Positions 21,564 through 33,422 of a stretch of 64,000 nt of DNA are shown piece by piece (position 1 is the first letter of the stretch; every line of letters starts with the position of its first letter). The notes under the pieces were generated by a model. The model searched no databases and was not told the DNA's origin. It saw only the letters and a program-made list of their open reading frames with translations. This DNA comes from Tricholoma matsutake (Eukaryota > Basidiomycota > Agaricomycetes > Agaricales > Tricholomataceae), in the NCBI GenBank assembly GCA_026075535.2, contig AP026545.1, positions 4,960,001-5,024,000 on the forward strand, written 5' to 3'. A program made the position numbers and the translations under genes.

Positions 21564-23114
21564 ATGGACACATCAGAACGCTTCGACGCACTTGAAAGCG
21601 ATGTTTCCGGAATGCACGCGCAAATCGACTCGCTTAAATCTACGATTGAAAACTTTGTTAGGACCCTCCAGGCTAACTGTAAGGGGACTAAGGGGGTGCC
21701 CTGTGTGTTTTTCCTATTTTTTATGTTCGTCCCATATTTTTCCCCACCTCATTTCCTTCTATTCTTCATTTTCTATGATTTTTCCGGATTTTATTACTAA
21801 TTTTCCCTTGCTATCATGTTTGTATATGTTGACACTTTTATATTTAGAGGCGGAGTACCCCTTCCGACACATACCCCTTGGTATGATGTCATTCGGCGGC
21901 CTTGATCCGCCTATCTCCGCCTTTTTCTATTTTTAGGTTATATTTGATTTTTGTCGTCTTCACATATACTGGGCATCAGCAAGGGGATCCTTAGAGTTTT
22001 CTCTTCGGATTTCCCTTTGCTAGGTGCGCCCCCAATGCCTGTATTATGTAGTATAATTTTAACTTCGGATTTCCCTTTGCTAGAGGCTTAGGTTGCCCTT
22101 ATACTAACCCTACAACCAATAGTTCCCCCTTCACGACTCCAAGCGCACCCAACAACGACGTTTTGCCAAACGCGTCCACTAAGGAATGTGCCCAGATCAA
22201 ACTGTCCCCCCCCCACTGAATTTAATGGTGCACATGTGCAGGGACATGCATTCCTTAATTCCTGTGAGTTATACATTAGTCTCCAGTCACATCAATTCAT
22301 CGATGAGGCTGCAAAAATTTATTGGGCCTTCACATACATGAAATCTGAACGCGCCTATCTCTATGTGGACCGTATCCTACGTCAAACTAAAGAACTCGGT
22401 TCTCTACCTTTCTCCACTTGGGGTGACTTTTGAGCTGAGTTTGTACGCCACTTCTGCCCCCTCAATGAACACCACTGAGCAGTGACACGACTTGAGTCAT
22501 CCACTTACCACCAGGGACGTCGATCCGTGGATGACTATATCGATGAGTTCAAGGATTTGGTGGACATGGCAGGATATGGGAGTGGGTTACCAGTGGTGGT
22601 AAAGTTCCGACGGGGACTCAACCGAGAAATTCAGGACCAGATTGCACAGATGTTGGAAGGGCGCCCAGCGAACAATGATATCCTTGCTTGGTATGAAGCT
22701 GCTTCACTCTGTGATGAGAACCGACTCACAAATGCGGCGTTTAATGCTGCATTCCATGCTCCAACTACCACTCATACGCCCTACACCTTCAATTGAAGCC
22801 TCCCCCACCCTAACCCCATTCCTGTTTGTCAAACTCCCACACCAGCCATCAATGTCCCAGTACCAATGGATGTTGATGCAGCCCACAGCTGTGCACGTAA
22901 GTTGGATCTCTGCTACTGTTGTGGGGAACCTGGACACAGGGCTGGAGCGTGTCCCCATTGTCAGGATATCTGCATGCTCACCCCCGAGGGACGAGACGAA
23001 CTCCTGCAAGATTTGTTGGCGCTTGTAGATGTTGAGGAAGCAAAGGATCAAGTTGCAGAGAAGATTAAGTTGGAAGTTGTAGAGGAGCAGGATTTTCCTA
23101 TTCGCAGCGAGTGA
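21564..23114 (+). pseudogene. gag: E2 gag, split by a solo LTR
   Basis: From ATG 21564 (MDTSERFDALESDVSGM) the frame runs into a solo LTR at 21678 after RTLQAN and resumes at about 22104. Capsid-like region (SVDDYIDEFKDLVDMAGYG) and zinc knuckle CYCCGEPGHRAGAC at about 22912-22953. Other damage: a poly-C run change near 22208, TGA at 22431-22433 (DF-stop-AEF where E3 reads DFRAEF), a stop near 22476 and TGA near 22794. The stop 23112-23114 overlaps the pol GTG. Confidence 0.9.
21678..22103 (+). repeat. Solo family-E LTR nested in E2 gag
   Basis: Complete 426-bp LTR (TGTAAGGGG to GCCCTTATA) flanked by a perfect 5-bp duplication CTAAC (21673-21677 and 22104-22108). Left by LTR-LTR recombination of an element that inserted into another copy of its own family. 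Confidence 0.97.
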
Positions 23115-26100
23115 ATCGTATGCCCTCACTGCCAGTCCATAACTGCTTTGAAGTCTTGTCAGTTGAATCCCCGGAGAATGAATCCATTTCTGTGACTGCT
23201 CCCCTCTCTGACCCTTCAAAGTTGGCTAAAGACGTACCTGCTCTCCCCATCTCTCCTTCTACTCCACGTCCCAAAATTAAATCATGGGAGCGTAAACTAC
23301 CATGCAAGTATATTGTGGCATCCACTCCCTCTGCACATTCCTTAAACCTAGCCATCGAACTGCAGACGACTGACACTGGACAGATACTCGGTGTCTCTGC
23401 GCTCCTGGACTCTGGTGTGACTGGTCTCTTCATTGATTCCCATCTGGTACAACAACATCGCCTAAATACTCGCTCACTCTCACGTCCGATACCTGTATAT
23501 AACATGGATGGATCCCCAAATGAAGCTGGTGCCATCCGAGAGGTTGCAGACCTGGTTCTCCGTTACAAAGATCATAGTGAGCGTGCCCTTTTTGCTGTCA
23601 CTCAATTAGGAAAGCAAAAGGTGATTTTTGGATATCCATGGCTTCGAGACCATAACCCAGAGGTCGACTGGCGCACCGGGGAGGTTACCATGAGCCGATG
23701 TCCATCCTGCTGTCAGATGTGTTTCACAGAAGCCAGGCAAGAATGTTGTGGACAGAAGGCGGCGATACGATGTACTCAGAAGTGTTGTGCTGGACCCCTG
23801 CCTATACCTGAAGTGGAATTGGAAGGGGTTCCTGATCTAATGCCGGACTCGGATGATGATGATGAGGACCCAGAGGAAGTGGAGGAGGGTGATCGGATCT
23901 TCTACACTGCAATTCGCTCATTGCATGAGGTGTGTGCCACATCAAACATATCCCAATGCCTCGCCAAGGCCTTCCACAAAAACAACGCTGCTAAATCCTC
24001 TACTAACTCCTTACTCCCTCATCTCCATGAGTTTGAAGCCGTGTTCTCCAAGGAGTCATTCGACTCTCTTCCTGCGTGCAAGCCATGGGATCACGCGATT
24101 GAACTCACCCCTGGTGCAACCCCTTCATCCTGCAAGGTCTATCCTCTCTCTCCGGAAGAACAATGGCAGCTTGACCAGTTCATCGACGAGCACCTGGCCT
24201 CTGGACGTATTCGACCATCAAAGTCACCCATGGCCTCTCCCTTTTTCTTTGTCAAGAAGAAGGATGGCTCACTTTGACTGGTTCAAGACTACAGAAGGCT
24301 CAACAACATCATGGTCAAAAATCGCTACCCACTACCCCTCATCTCCAAACTCATAAACCAGCTCCATGGAGCCCGATGCTTCACCAAGATCGATGTCCAT
24401 TGGGGCTATAATAATGTGAGGATAAAGGAGGGAGATGAGTGGAAGGCAGCCTTTTGTACCAACCGTGGTCTTTTTGAACCGCTTGTCATGTTCTTTGGCC
24501 TTACTAATAGCCCTGCCATGTTTCAGACCATGATGAACAACATCTTCCATGACCTCATCCTTGAAGGCGTTGTCTGCATCTATCTCGATGACATCCTCAT
24601 CTTCACTCGCACGGTTGAAGAGCACCGTCGCATCACGCGCCTCATCCTAGAGCGACTTTGACGGTACAAACTCTACCTTTGTCAGGACAAATGCGAGTTT
24701 GAAAGGACCAAGATTGAGTACCTCAGCCTGATTATCTCAGAGGGTCAAGTGGAGATGGATCCTATCAAGGTAAACGGGGTCACAGCTTGGCCGATGCCCA
24801 CGAACAAGAAGGAGGTGCAGTCTTTCCTGGGCTTCATCAATTTCTATTGGTGTTTTATCAAGGATTTCTCACATCATGCATGACCATGGTTCAACTTGAC
24901 AGGAAAGGAGGCATGGAGGTGGGATAATGCACAACAGGAGGCATTCGAAAAGCTTAAGGAGATGGTCACTTCCACTCCGATCCTTACCTTTGCTGACGAT
25001 TCACATCCTTTTCGTGTAGAAGCTGACAGTTCTGACTTTGTGATGGGCGCCGTGTTGTCTCAGCAGTCTCTGGAGGACCAGAAGTGGCATCCTGTTGCGT
25101 TCTACTCCAAAAGCCTTAGTGCTGTAGAGCGAAACTACGAGATCCATGACAAGGAGATGTTGGCGATAATGTGTGCGCTTGAGGAGTGGCGACACTTCCT
25201 CAAGGGTGCCCAACACAAGGTGGAAATTTGGACAGATCACAAGAATCTTGAGTACTTCATGACGGCCAAGAAATTGAACTGTCATCAAGCTCGTTGGTCC
25301 CTGTATCTATCTAGATTCGACTTCTCCTTGCACCACCGTCCGGGTCACAGCATGGGGAAGACCGATGCCCTATCCCAACATGCAGACCATGGCGATGGCA
25401 GCGGTGACAACCAAAACATTGTGCTGTTGCAGCCAGACCTGTTCACCATTCGGGCACTGGAAGGCATCACACCCCAGGGCAAGGAGCGGGACATCCTATG
25501 TGACATTCGTCATGCAAACCGTAGCAGTTTACATGAGGATGTTGTCACCCAAGCTGTTAAAGAACTGAGGAAGGGATCGACCCTTTCCTTACGTGCAGCA
25601 GAGTGGGCTGAAAAGGAGGACTTGTTGTATTTCAGGGATTGCATCTATGTTCCCAATGACCCAGACCTTCGCTGGCGCATTATATCCCAACACCATGACT
25701 CACAGATTGCTGGCCACCCCAGATGCTGGAAGACCTTGGAGCTCACCTCACAGAACTATTGGTGGCCACAAATGTCATGGCTCATTGGTCAGTATTGTCG
25801 CACTTGTGACCTTTGCTTATGCACCAAGGTTCCTTGTCGCAAGCCTATTGGTGAGCTACACCCTCTTCCTGTTCCAGAGAGTCGTTGGGATGTCATCAGT
25901 GTCGACTTTGTGGTGGAATTGCCAGAGTCAAATGGGTTTGATGCGGTGATGTGCACAGTTGACTCAGTGGGAAAATGCGCTCACTTCATTCCCACTCATA
26001 CCACTGTCAGTGCCCTAGGTGCCACTCGACTCTACCTCCACCATGTGTGGAAATTACATGGACTTCCTGGTGCCTTCCTCTCAGATCGTGGCCCTCAGTT

Positions 26101-27013
26101 CATGGCAGAGTTCACTCGTGAGCTGTACCGACTCCTGGGGATCAAACTCCTCGCTTCAACCGCTTATCACCCACAAACTGATGGCCAGATGGAGCGAGTC
26201 AACCAGGAACTGGAGCAGTACATCTGCCTCTTTGTCAATGAACACCAGGACGATTGGGATGATCTCCTTCCTTTGGCCAAGTTTGGATACAACAACCATG
26301 TCCATGCTTCCACTCAACAGACCCCTTTGCTCTTAGACACTGGACGACATCCATGCATGGGATTTGAACCTCGCCAAACTCCCTCACACATTGAGACGGT
26401 GAATGAGTTCACAGAATGCATGAGAGATAGCTTGGAGGAGGCAAGGGCAGCCTTAACAAAGGCGAAGGATGACATGGCGCGATTTTACAACCAACGCCAC
26501 TCCCCAACCCCTCAGTACACAGTTGGTGATCGAGTTTATCTTGACTCCAGTGACATCTCCACTACACGTCCATCCAAGAAACTCGCTCATCGCTTCTTGG
26601 GACCTTTCCCCATTGTCAAGTGCATTGGAACGCATGCCTATCGTCTACGCCTCCCAGCCTCCATGTCCAGACTCCATCCCATCTTCCATGTTGTCAAATT
26701 GCTTCCAGCTCCCCCAGATCCTTTCCCAGGATGCCATTCACACCCACCACCACCACCTACAGTGATCGAGGGAGAACCACAATACAAAGTCGAGTCAATC
26801 TTGGACAGTCATTTGCGTTGAGGAAAACTCCAGTATTTGGTACATTGGAAGGGTTCTGGGTATGAGGAGAACTCATGGGTCGAAGAGTCTGACATAAATG
26901 CCTCTTGGTTAGTCAAGGAATTCCACTGACAGCACACTGCTGCACCGCGTCGCATTCAAGTCACGGACTTTGGTCGTATGCGATTTCGAATGCATCGGGG
27001 CAATGCATCTTAG
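23111..27013 (+). pseudogene. pol: E2 pol, 1300-codon frame with TGA stops
   Basis: Uninterrupted phase from GTG 23111 (first ATG 23120) to TAG 27011-27013. Order: protease (LLDSGVTG near residue 100), acidic linker, RT ([22 protein letters not shown]), RNase H (EADSSDFVMGAVLS, WTDHKNLEYF), integrase zinc domain (HPRCWKTLELT, YWWPQ, CDLC), core ([36 protein letters not shown]), GPF/HPIFHVV module and chromodomain ([18 protein letters not shown]). TGA stops at 24275, 24659, about 24881, 26819 and near 26926, most at sites where E1 or E3 has CGA. The 641-codon block 24896-26821 is open. Confidence 0.93.
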
Positions 27014-27024
27014 AGAGGGGGTGA

Positions 27025-27450
27025 TGTAAGGGGACTAGGGGGGTGCCCTGTGTGTTTTTCCTATTTTTTATGTTTGTCCTATATTTTTCCCCACCTCATT
27101 TCCTTCTATTCTTCATTTTCTATGATTTTTCCGGATTTTATTACTAATTTTCCCTTGCTATCATGTTTGTACATGTTGACACTTTTATATTTAGAGGCGG
27201 AGTACCCCTTCCGACACATACCCCTTGGTATGATGTCATTCGGCAGCCTTGATCCGCCTATCTCCGCCTTTTTCTATTTTTAGGTTATATTTGATTTTTG
27301 TTGTCTTCACACATACTGGGCATCAGCAAGGGGATCCTTAGAGTTTTCTCTTCGGATTTCCCTTTGCTAGGTGTGTCCCCAATGCCTGTATTATGTAGTA
27401 TAATTTTAACTTCAGATTTCCCTTTGCTAGAGGCTTAGGTTGCCCTTATA
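27025..27450 (+). repeat. E2 3' LTR (426 bp)
   Basis: Full-length family-E LTR, starting TGTAAGGGGACTAGGG and ending GCCCTTATA. It is followed by CATCC, the duplication partner of GGATG at 9893. Confidence 0.96.
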
Positions 27451-27455
27451 CATCC

Positions 27456-28541
27456 TTTCTGCAGGCTGCCTGACCATCAAGGTCGTCTGGCAATTCAACA
27501 ATGCTTGTCGGTGTTACTTCTTGGTCAAAGACATTGATGCTGCTGATTGTGTGGGCAAAGTCATCTACAATTTTGAATCAAACACAATCCACTTGGATCT
27601 CAGCTCAGGAAGCCCAGCTCATTGCCCTCCAATTCCCTGAATTCTTGGTAGCATTGAGGAAAATGTTTTTACCTTGCAGTTGGGAAGACAATCTTGTGCA
27701 GGAACAGATCATAATGCAAGGCTCCATGAACCTCCTCACCTGGGTGAACAAAGTCAGGAATGCAAATGATGAACTGAAGGCTGCAAAATCACCTTACCAC
27801 ATCCCTGATGATTGTTTCTGCCTCCACCTCCTCCCCCGTCTCTCGGATGGGATGAAACAACTCTACAAAGCAAACAACAGGATTGTGCCTGGCGTGGCAA
27901 AGGGCATGCTCAATGCCATCACAGATTTTGATGACTGGCTGGAGTGTTTGGAGCTTTTAGAGCTTGACTTGCAAGCTCAGCATGGCGCAAACTGGGTTGC
28001 ATGAGCAACCAAAGCAGGCAATGTTTTACATGACTCAAGCATCATGAACAACACAAACATGGCAAGCTCCAACCCCACATATTCTACTGCTAATGCTACT
28101 ACTGCTTACAGCACCAGCTCAGCCTTACCTCCCCTCACAGACGCCGAGAAAGAACTCCTCAAACTCCATCATGGGTGTTTCAAGTGCCATGCCTTTTACG
28201 CCGAGCACATCAGTTGCAACTGCACAAACCCATGCCCAACGATTGAAGAATGTAAGAAGGTGACAGCAGCATATGCAGCAAAGGCCAAACTGGCCTACAA
28301 AAAGAAGAAGCAAGGCACCATGACCATCACAGCCATCTTTGAAGGAGTGTCAGTAGTGGAGGAAGACATTAGCAATGAAGGATCTGATCAGTACATGGAT
28401 GCTAACAAAGCCAAAGAGTACGTTCCTCACTCCCTTTCACTCCCTCCACATCTCATTTGGTCATGTTGCATCAATGCGCTGGCCACCTGTGCACCTACTC
28501 CAATCAAAGCCCTTATTGACCATGGTCACCACCAGTCTTGA
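27456..28541 (+). pseudogene. gag: G6 gag with cysteine motif and protease start
   Basis: Starts in frame LSAGCLTIKVVWQFNNACR, shifts frame near 27590, then TWISAQEAQLIALQFPEFL and LTWVNKVRNANDELKAA, a capsid-like region. A TGA at 28002-28004 breaks the frame. The second part has a cysteine cluster (HHGCFKCHAFYAEHISCNC) in place of a canonical CCHC knuckle, then a Lys-rich stretch, and ends ALIDHG, the start of a protease with Asp-His-Gly rather than Asp-Ser/Thr-Gly. Confidence 0.8.
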
Positions 28542-31500
28542 TTTCCAATAACCTCACAGACATCCTTTGCCTTATGCCCTAACTGTTATTCAAGCCTCTA
28601 TCAGTTTCCAGTGCATTCAACAAAGATCAAACATCTGCTTCAGCCCTGCTTGTTTTAACTCATTATTGTAGATTATATGTCCAATCCATGGATGCCATCT
28701 GGAAATCACATGCACTCAATGCTGTCATATGTCCCAACTTGCACTCCGACCTTATTCTAGGCCTCGATTTTTTGGTGAAGAATAAAATTGTTGTTGATGC
28801 ACATCTGCATGCCGTGATAGCAAAAGAATCTGGTTACAACTTTTTAAACCTGCCCGATCCTATCAAACTACAAAAGAAGCCTGTAAGATCCCCATATCAA
28901 CAATGCAAACTTGAAGCACAACAAATCAAAGAAGGGCAAATTTGAAATGACCACACAAAAACTATGGAAACTAGTCCACATGGAACTGAGGTCACTGTTT
29001 GAAGAAAACTGTGAGAAATTTGACATGGAGGAGTTCACCACTGGGCCACCAAACCTAATCGCTTCAATCAAAACCTGGATCGAACAACTTGCCAGGGAGG
29101 TGACATTACTGAAATTGGACAAGAAGATGAAAGAAACCTTTGTTGACTGCTTCCTGAGTGATATCCCTCATGTAAAAGATTTACCAAAAGATGTTTTCTA
29201 CCACATTAACCTTCTTCTGGGAGCCCCGATATCAGTCGCCAGGGCATATGCCTGTCCCTGGAAATACCACACAGGGTGGAAAACCCTAATCGACCAGCAC
29301 ATAGCAGCTGGATGGATTTGGCCATCATCATCACCTTATGCTTCTCCATTGTTCATCATACCCAAAGTGGACCCCACAGTCCTGCCATGGTGGGTAAATG
29401 ACTACCACCACCTCAACCAGTTGACCATCCCAGATAACTATCCACTCCCTCAAATTGATGACATCCTTGCTGATTGCGCTAAAGGGAAGATCTGGGGAAA
29501 GATCGACATGACAAACTCCTTTTTCCAGACCCTGGTACACTCTGACAACATCAAATACATGGCCACCTTGACCCTATTCGGCTTGTGGGAATTGGTGGTC
29601 ATGCCTATGGGTATGCGGAACTCACCTGCAACTCACCAACACCATGTGACTCTGGCATTGAAAGAGTACATTGATAAAATCTGTCATGTATATCTGGATG
29701 ACATTATAATCTGGTCAAACTCACTAGCAGAACACAAAACAAACATTGTGCTTGTCCTCAAGGCCCTGAGGAAAGCGGAACTGTACTGTTCTCAAAAGAA
29801 ATCATCTTTGTTCACAACCAAAATTGATTTCCTTGGCCACCACATTGCTGTGAGGGGTATTGAGGCAGACAACACAAAAGTGAAGAGAATCCTGACCTGG
29901 CCCACACCAAAATCTGCTAAACACATCTGCAAATTTTTGGGATTGGTGAGGTATATCTCGACATTCCTGCCTAGCCTTGCAGAAAATACATCCATCCTCA
30001 CCCCACTCACACAAAAAGAATGCAATGCAACCTTTCCCCTGTGGACAGAAAAACACCAATACACCTTTGAGAGCATTAAGCGACTTGTCATCAGCCGAGA
30101 TTGCCTTACAACAATTGACCACGAAAATCCTGGGGAGAACAAAATCTTTGTAACATGCAACACAAGCAAATGCAGAACTGGGGCTGTCCATCCAATTTGG
30201 CCCGACATGGGAATCTCTGAGACTGGTGGCATTTGAGAGCAGACAACTAAATGGGGCAGAACAAAATTATCCAGTGCATGAACAGGAGATGCTCGTGATT
30301 GTCTGAGCCCTAAAGAAGTGGAGAGTCGATTTACTGGGGACTCACATTCATATTTGCACTGATCACAAGACCTTGCAAAACTTTGATTTCCAAAGGGATC
30401 TTTCACAACGTCAGGCTCGCTGGATGGAGTACATGTCCCAGTATGAGTACAGCATCACTTACATTCATGGTGAAAGGAATACAGTCGCAGATGCCCTGTC
30501 ACGACTCCCTGATTCAATCAATGAACAACCATTGTGCATCATAGCAGCCTCCGTGTTCACCATTGAAAGTGATCCCAGATTAATCACACGAAAAAATGGA
30601 TATTGGGCGGATCCTTGGTGCGTAGGCATCCTGGACGATTTCAAACGAGGTGTCGTAGATACGAAATTGCACATCGCACTCAAACATGGCCTTCTTTTTA
30701 TTGGTATCTGAATGATCATACCAAAATACAAACATCTCTGGGAACACCTTTTCCAGCTCATGCATGACAACCTCGGGCACTTCAGTGCAGAAAAGTCATA
30801 CACTAACCTCCATGACAATTTTTATTGGCCTAACATGAGGAGAGACCTCATGAATGACTACATAGTGGGCTGTCCTGACAGCCAACGTAACAAGGCTAGC
30901 ACCATGAAATGAGCAGGTCCACTTCACCCTTTACTGACAGCAGACAAACACTTTGACTCTGTAGCCATCGACTTCATCAGACCACTACCTAGGGATAATG
31001 GATTTGCTGCCATCGTAACAATGACAGACAGGTTGGGCACTGATATTCAGATATCTCCTTGCACATCCAACATGACCGCAGAAGACTTTGCATACCTCTT
31101 CTTTGACAAATGGTGTTGCAAGAATGGATGTCCACTGGAGATCATTAGTGACAGAGACAAGTTTTTCATCTCCAAATTTTGGTGCACGTTGATGAAACTG
31201 GCAGATATATGACACAAGATGTCAACAGTGTTCCACCCTCAAATGGATGGCAGTTCAGAATGCAGTAACAAAACTCTGATTCAATGTCTGCATTTCCACG
31301 TCGAGAGGAACCAGAAGGGCTGGGCATGTGCTCTACCAAAAGTCCACTTTGACATTATGAACTCGACCAACTCTTCAACAGGAATGTCACCATTCATGCT
31401 GAAAACTGGAAGATCCCCCTGCCTACTCCCCCCCCCTCATCTCGATGACTTCCACCATAGACACAGAACTCAACAGTGAAATAGCAAGGGCCTTCATGAC

Positions 31501-31998
31501 TGAGATGGAGGAGCTCACAAACGCAGTGAGAGACAGCATGTTGGCAGCAAAGATCAGTCAGGTGCACAATGCAAACAAGACCAGAGGAACAGACCCCGAG
31601 TACAAGGTTGGCAAAAATGTTCTGCTTGCAATGGGGCTACAATGACGTGAGTACATGCAGGCAAAGGACAGATGAATCACAAAGTTTATGCCACAGCTCA
31701 ACAGACCATATGAAATTCTACAAGCACATCCAGATTCTTCATGCTATACCCTTCATACCACCTGGTTCTAAAGCACACCCAACTTTCCATGTTGCCCACC
31801 TGAGGAAACATGTCCCCAATGACAACAAATTATTCCCCGATCAAGCACAACACCCCCAACAGCCTCTTGTTACTGCTGACAGAACAACAGAATATTTCAT
31901 CGATAAGATCATGGATAGGCGCACCCGTGGCAGGAGACACCAACTCCTTGTATGCTGGTCAGGATATGGACCTGAACATGATGGCTACCACACTCTAA
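28530..31998 (+). pseudogene. pol: G6 pol: protease, RT, RNase H, integrase, chromodomain-like end
   Basis: Protease remainder (SDLILGLDFLVKN), then an open RT block 28911-30236 with SPYASPLFIIPK, IDMTNSFFQTLVHSDNIKY and HVYLDDIIIWS (both Asp kept). RNase H region with THICTDHKTL and DALSRLPD; integrase zinc domain where the expected CPDC reads CPDS; core AIDFIRPLP, ISDRDKFF and HPQMDGSSE. The C-terminal chromodomain-like stretch (FIDKIMDRRTRGRRHQLLV, WSGYGPEHD) ends early at 31998. TGA stops near 30234, 30711, 30912 and 31212, plus frameshifts. Confidence 0.88.
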
Positions 31999-32109
31999 AT
32001 TGATTGACACTGAAGCTCTCACAAAATGGGAAGCAGAAGACCTGAGTTAGATGATTTTTGCATTTTTCAATGGGGATGGTGTGCAAGTGTAAGAGAATTC
32101 CTTATCTTA

Positions 32110-32655
32110 CAGTCAGTAAAGGATCAAAAATGCGATCGACCAGTGATGGTGCTCAACCCAGAAACTCAACCAAAACCAACTAAACTGGTCTTGGGAGATA
32201 TAACATGAGTCAGAGTAAGGTTGCGAGGTAGTACTGAATATCACTGTGCTATCCAAAGGCCGGTAAATGTACTGTGAAATGTTGCAAAGGAGTATTAGGC
32301 TGTGCAAAGTTCTGTGAAACCGTCTGAAGTAGCACAAAACACTGTGAAGTGTTCTGAAATGATACGAAAGAGTTTAGCAGTGATGCGAAGGAGTTTGAGA
32401 ATCTCCAAAATGGTTTAATGAGTTTGGGAGATGGTGATGATCGTTGAAGGTGAGGTGAGAGATGATGACACAATAGATAGACGATTGACAAACATTTCAA
32501 GAAACTATGTAGCAAAACGACATAGTTCACAGAATACTTGAGCAAGTTTGGACTAAGACTGAGCTAAGACTCAAGAGTTAAATGCTTAAGCCAGATGATA
32601 GGCAATGTGGGAAGATGATTTCTTTTCTCTATCGACAGTAAATGTCAAGACTGAC
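32110..32655. other. No gene recognised
   Basis: About 545 bp between the G6 LTR remnant and the inverted-repeat arm. It has degenerate repeats of the type GTTCTGTGAAACC and CACTGTGAAGTG (about 32270-32400), faintly like the low-complexity tract near 63590. No credible ORF, RNA gene or element end is visible. Confidence 0.5.
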
Positions 32656-33422
32656 TTTATAGGGTTTTCAACTCGATCATGGATTTGGCACATGACTCCG
32701 ATTGGCTGACTGGGACAGTCAGGATTTCAGTAAGGGGGAGGATGATAGGTCCACTTTGGCAGCTGAGCTCTGAAAACGAGAAATCACACTCGGACACCTT
32801 CCCAAAGTCCTACAATCTCACAAACACTGTCAAGACTGATTCTCTCAACGGGATTTCTGATCATTTTCTGCCCCCCTTCCTGGCCACCTTGCATCACAGC
32901 CCACCTCCTATCAGCAGCACTGCCTAGAGGCAAAATTCCCTCATTTCCAATTAGGTGAAACGGTATCAGGATTTGTCTTGGAAGCTGGTTTTCATATTAA
33001 CCACAGCCTGGGAAACTCCAACCTTAGTATTTAAGCTAGCTACTTTCATTCTGTATTACCAGTTTGTAAATCAACAAAGTCACCCAATTAATCCAACTCT
33101 GTCTTTGCTCCCATTTGTCTCTCTTAAGTCTTCCTCAAGACTTTTACTCATCCTCTCTGGAAATCCTCCGATCCTCCGATCCCTCTTCTCACCTTCTCTG
33201 AAATTAGGACACTTGATGAGAAGAAGGGCGCAGCTTCTTACAAGCTGAAGCCAAGTCCTTTCTGTTCCAACCTCGCCTTGGATTCCCACTGGAATTCCGC
33301 TCTTCCCTTTCAACTCCTACTGTCCAGGTATGACCAGAAATCCAACATCCATTTTCTGACTCAGAACTTAACAGTATTTACAAACTCTCACTTCTCTCAT
33401 CAAATCCATCCCATCTTTTCCT

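Larger units (their letters stand above)
21032..27450 (+). mobile_element. Family-E Ty3/gypsy element E2 (6.4 kb)
   Basis: Complete family-E element with a 366-bp 5' LTR, primer site, gag split by a family-E solo LTR, long pol and a 426-bp 3' LTR. Left flank CTTTG, right flank CATCC: mismatched here but complementary to the E1 flanks. Polypurine tract AGAGAGGGGGTGA precedes the 3' LTR at 27012-27024. Best-preserved pol of the family. Confidence 0.96.
27451..32109 (+). mobile_element. Gypsy element G6, main part
   Basis: A separate Ty3/gypsy lineage: gag, protease-RT-RNase H-integrase and chromodomain-like end, then the first 22 bp of its LTR (32088-32109). E2 inserted into gag with duplication CATCC. 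The 5' LTR and gag start were carried off by the inversion to 9893-10819. Several TGA stops and frameshifts are present. Confidence 0.88.
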
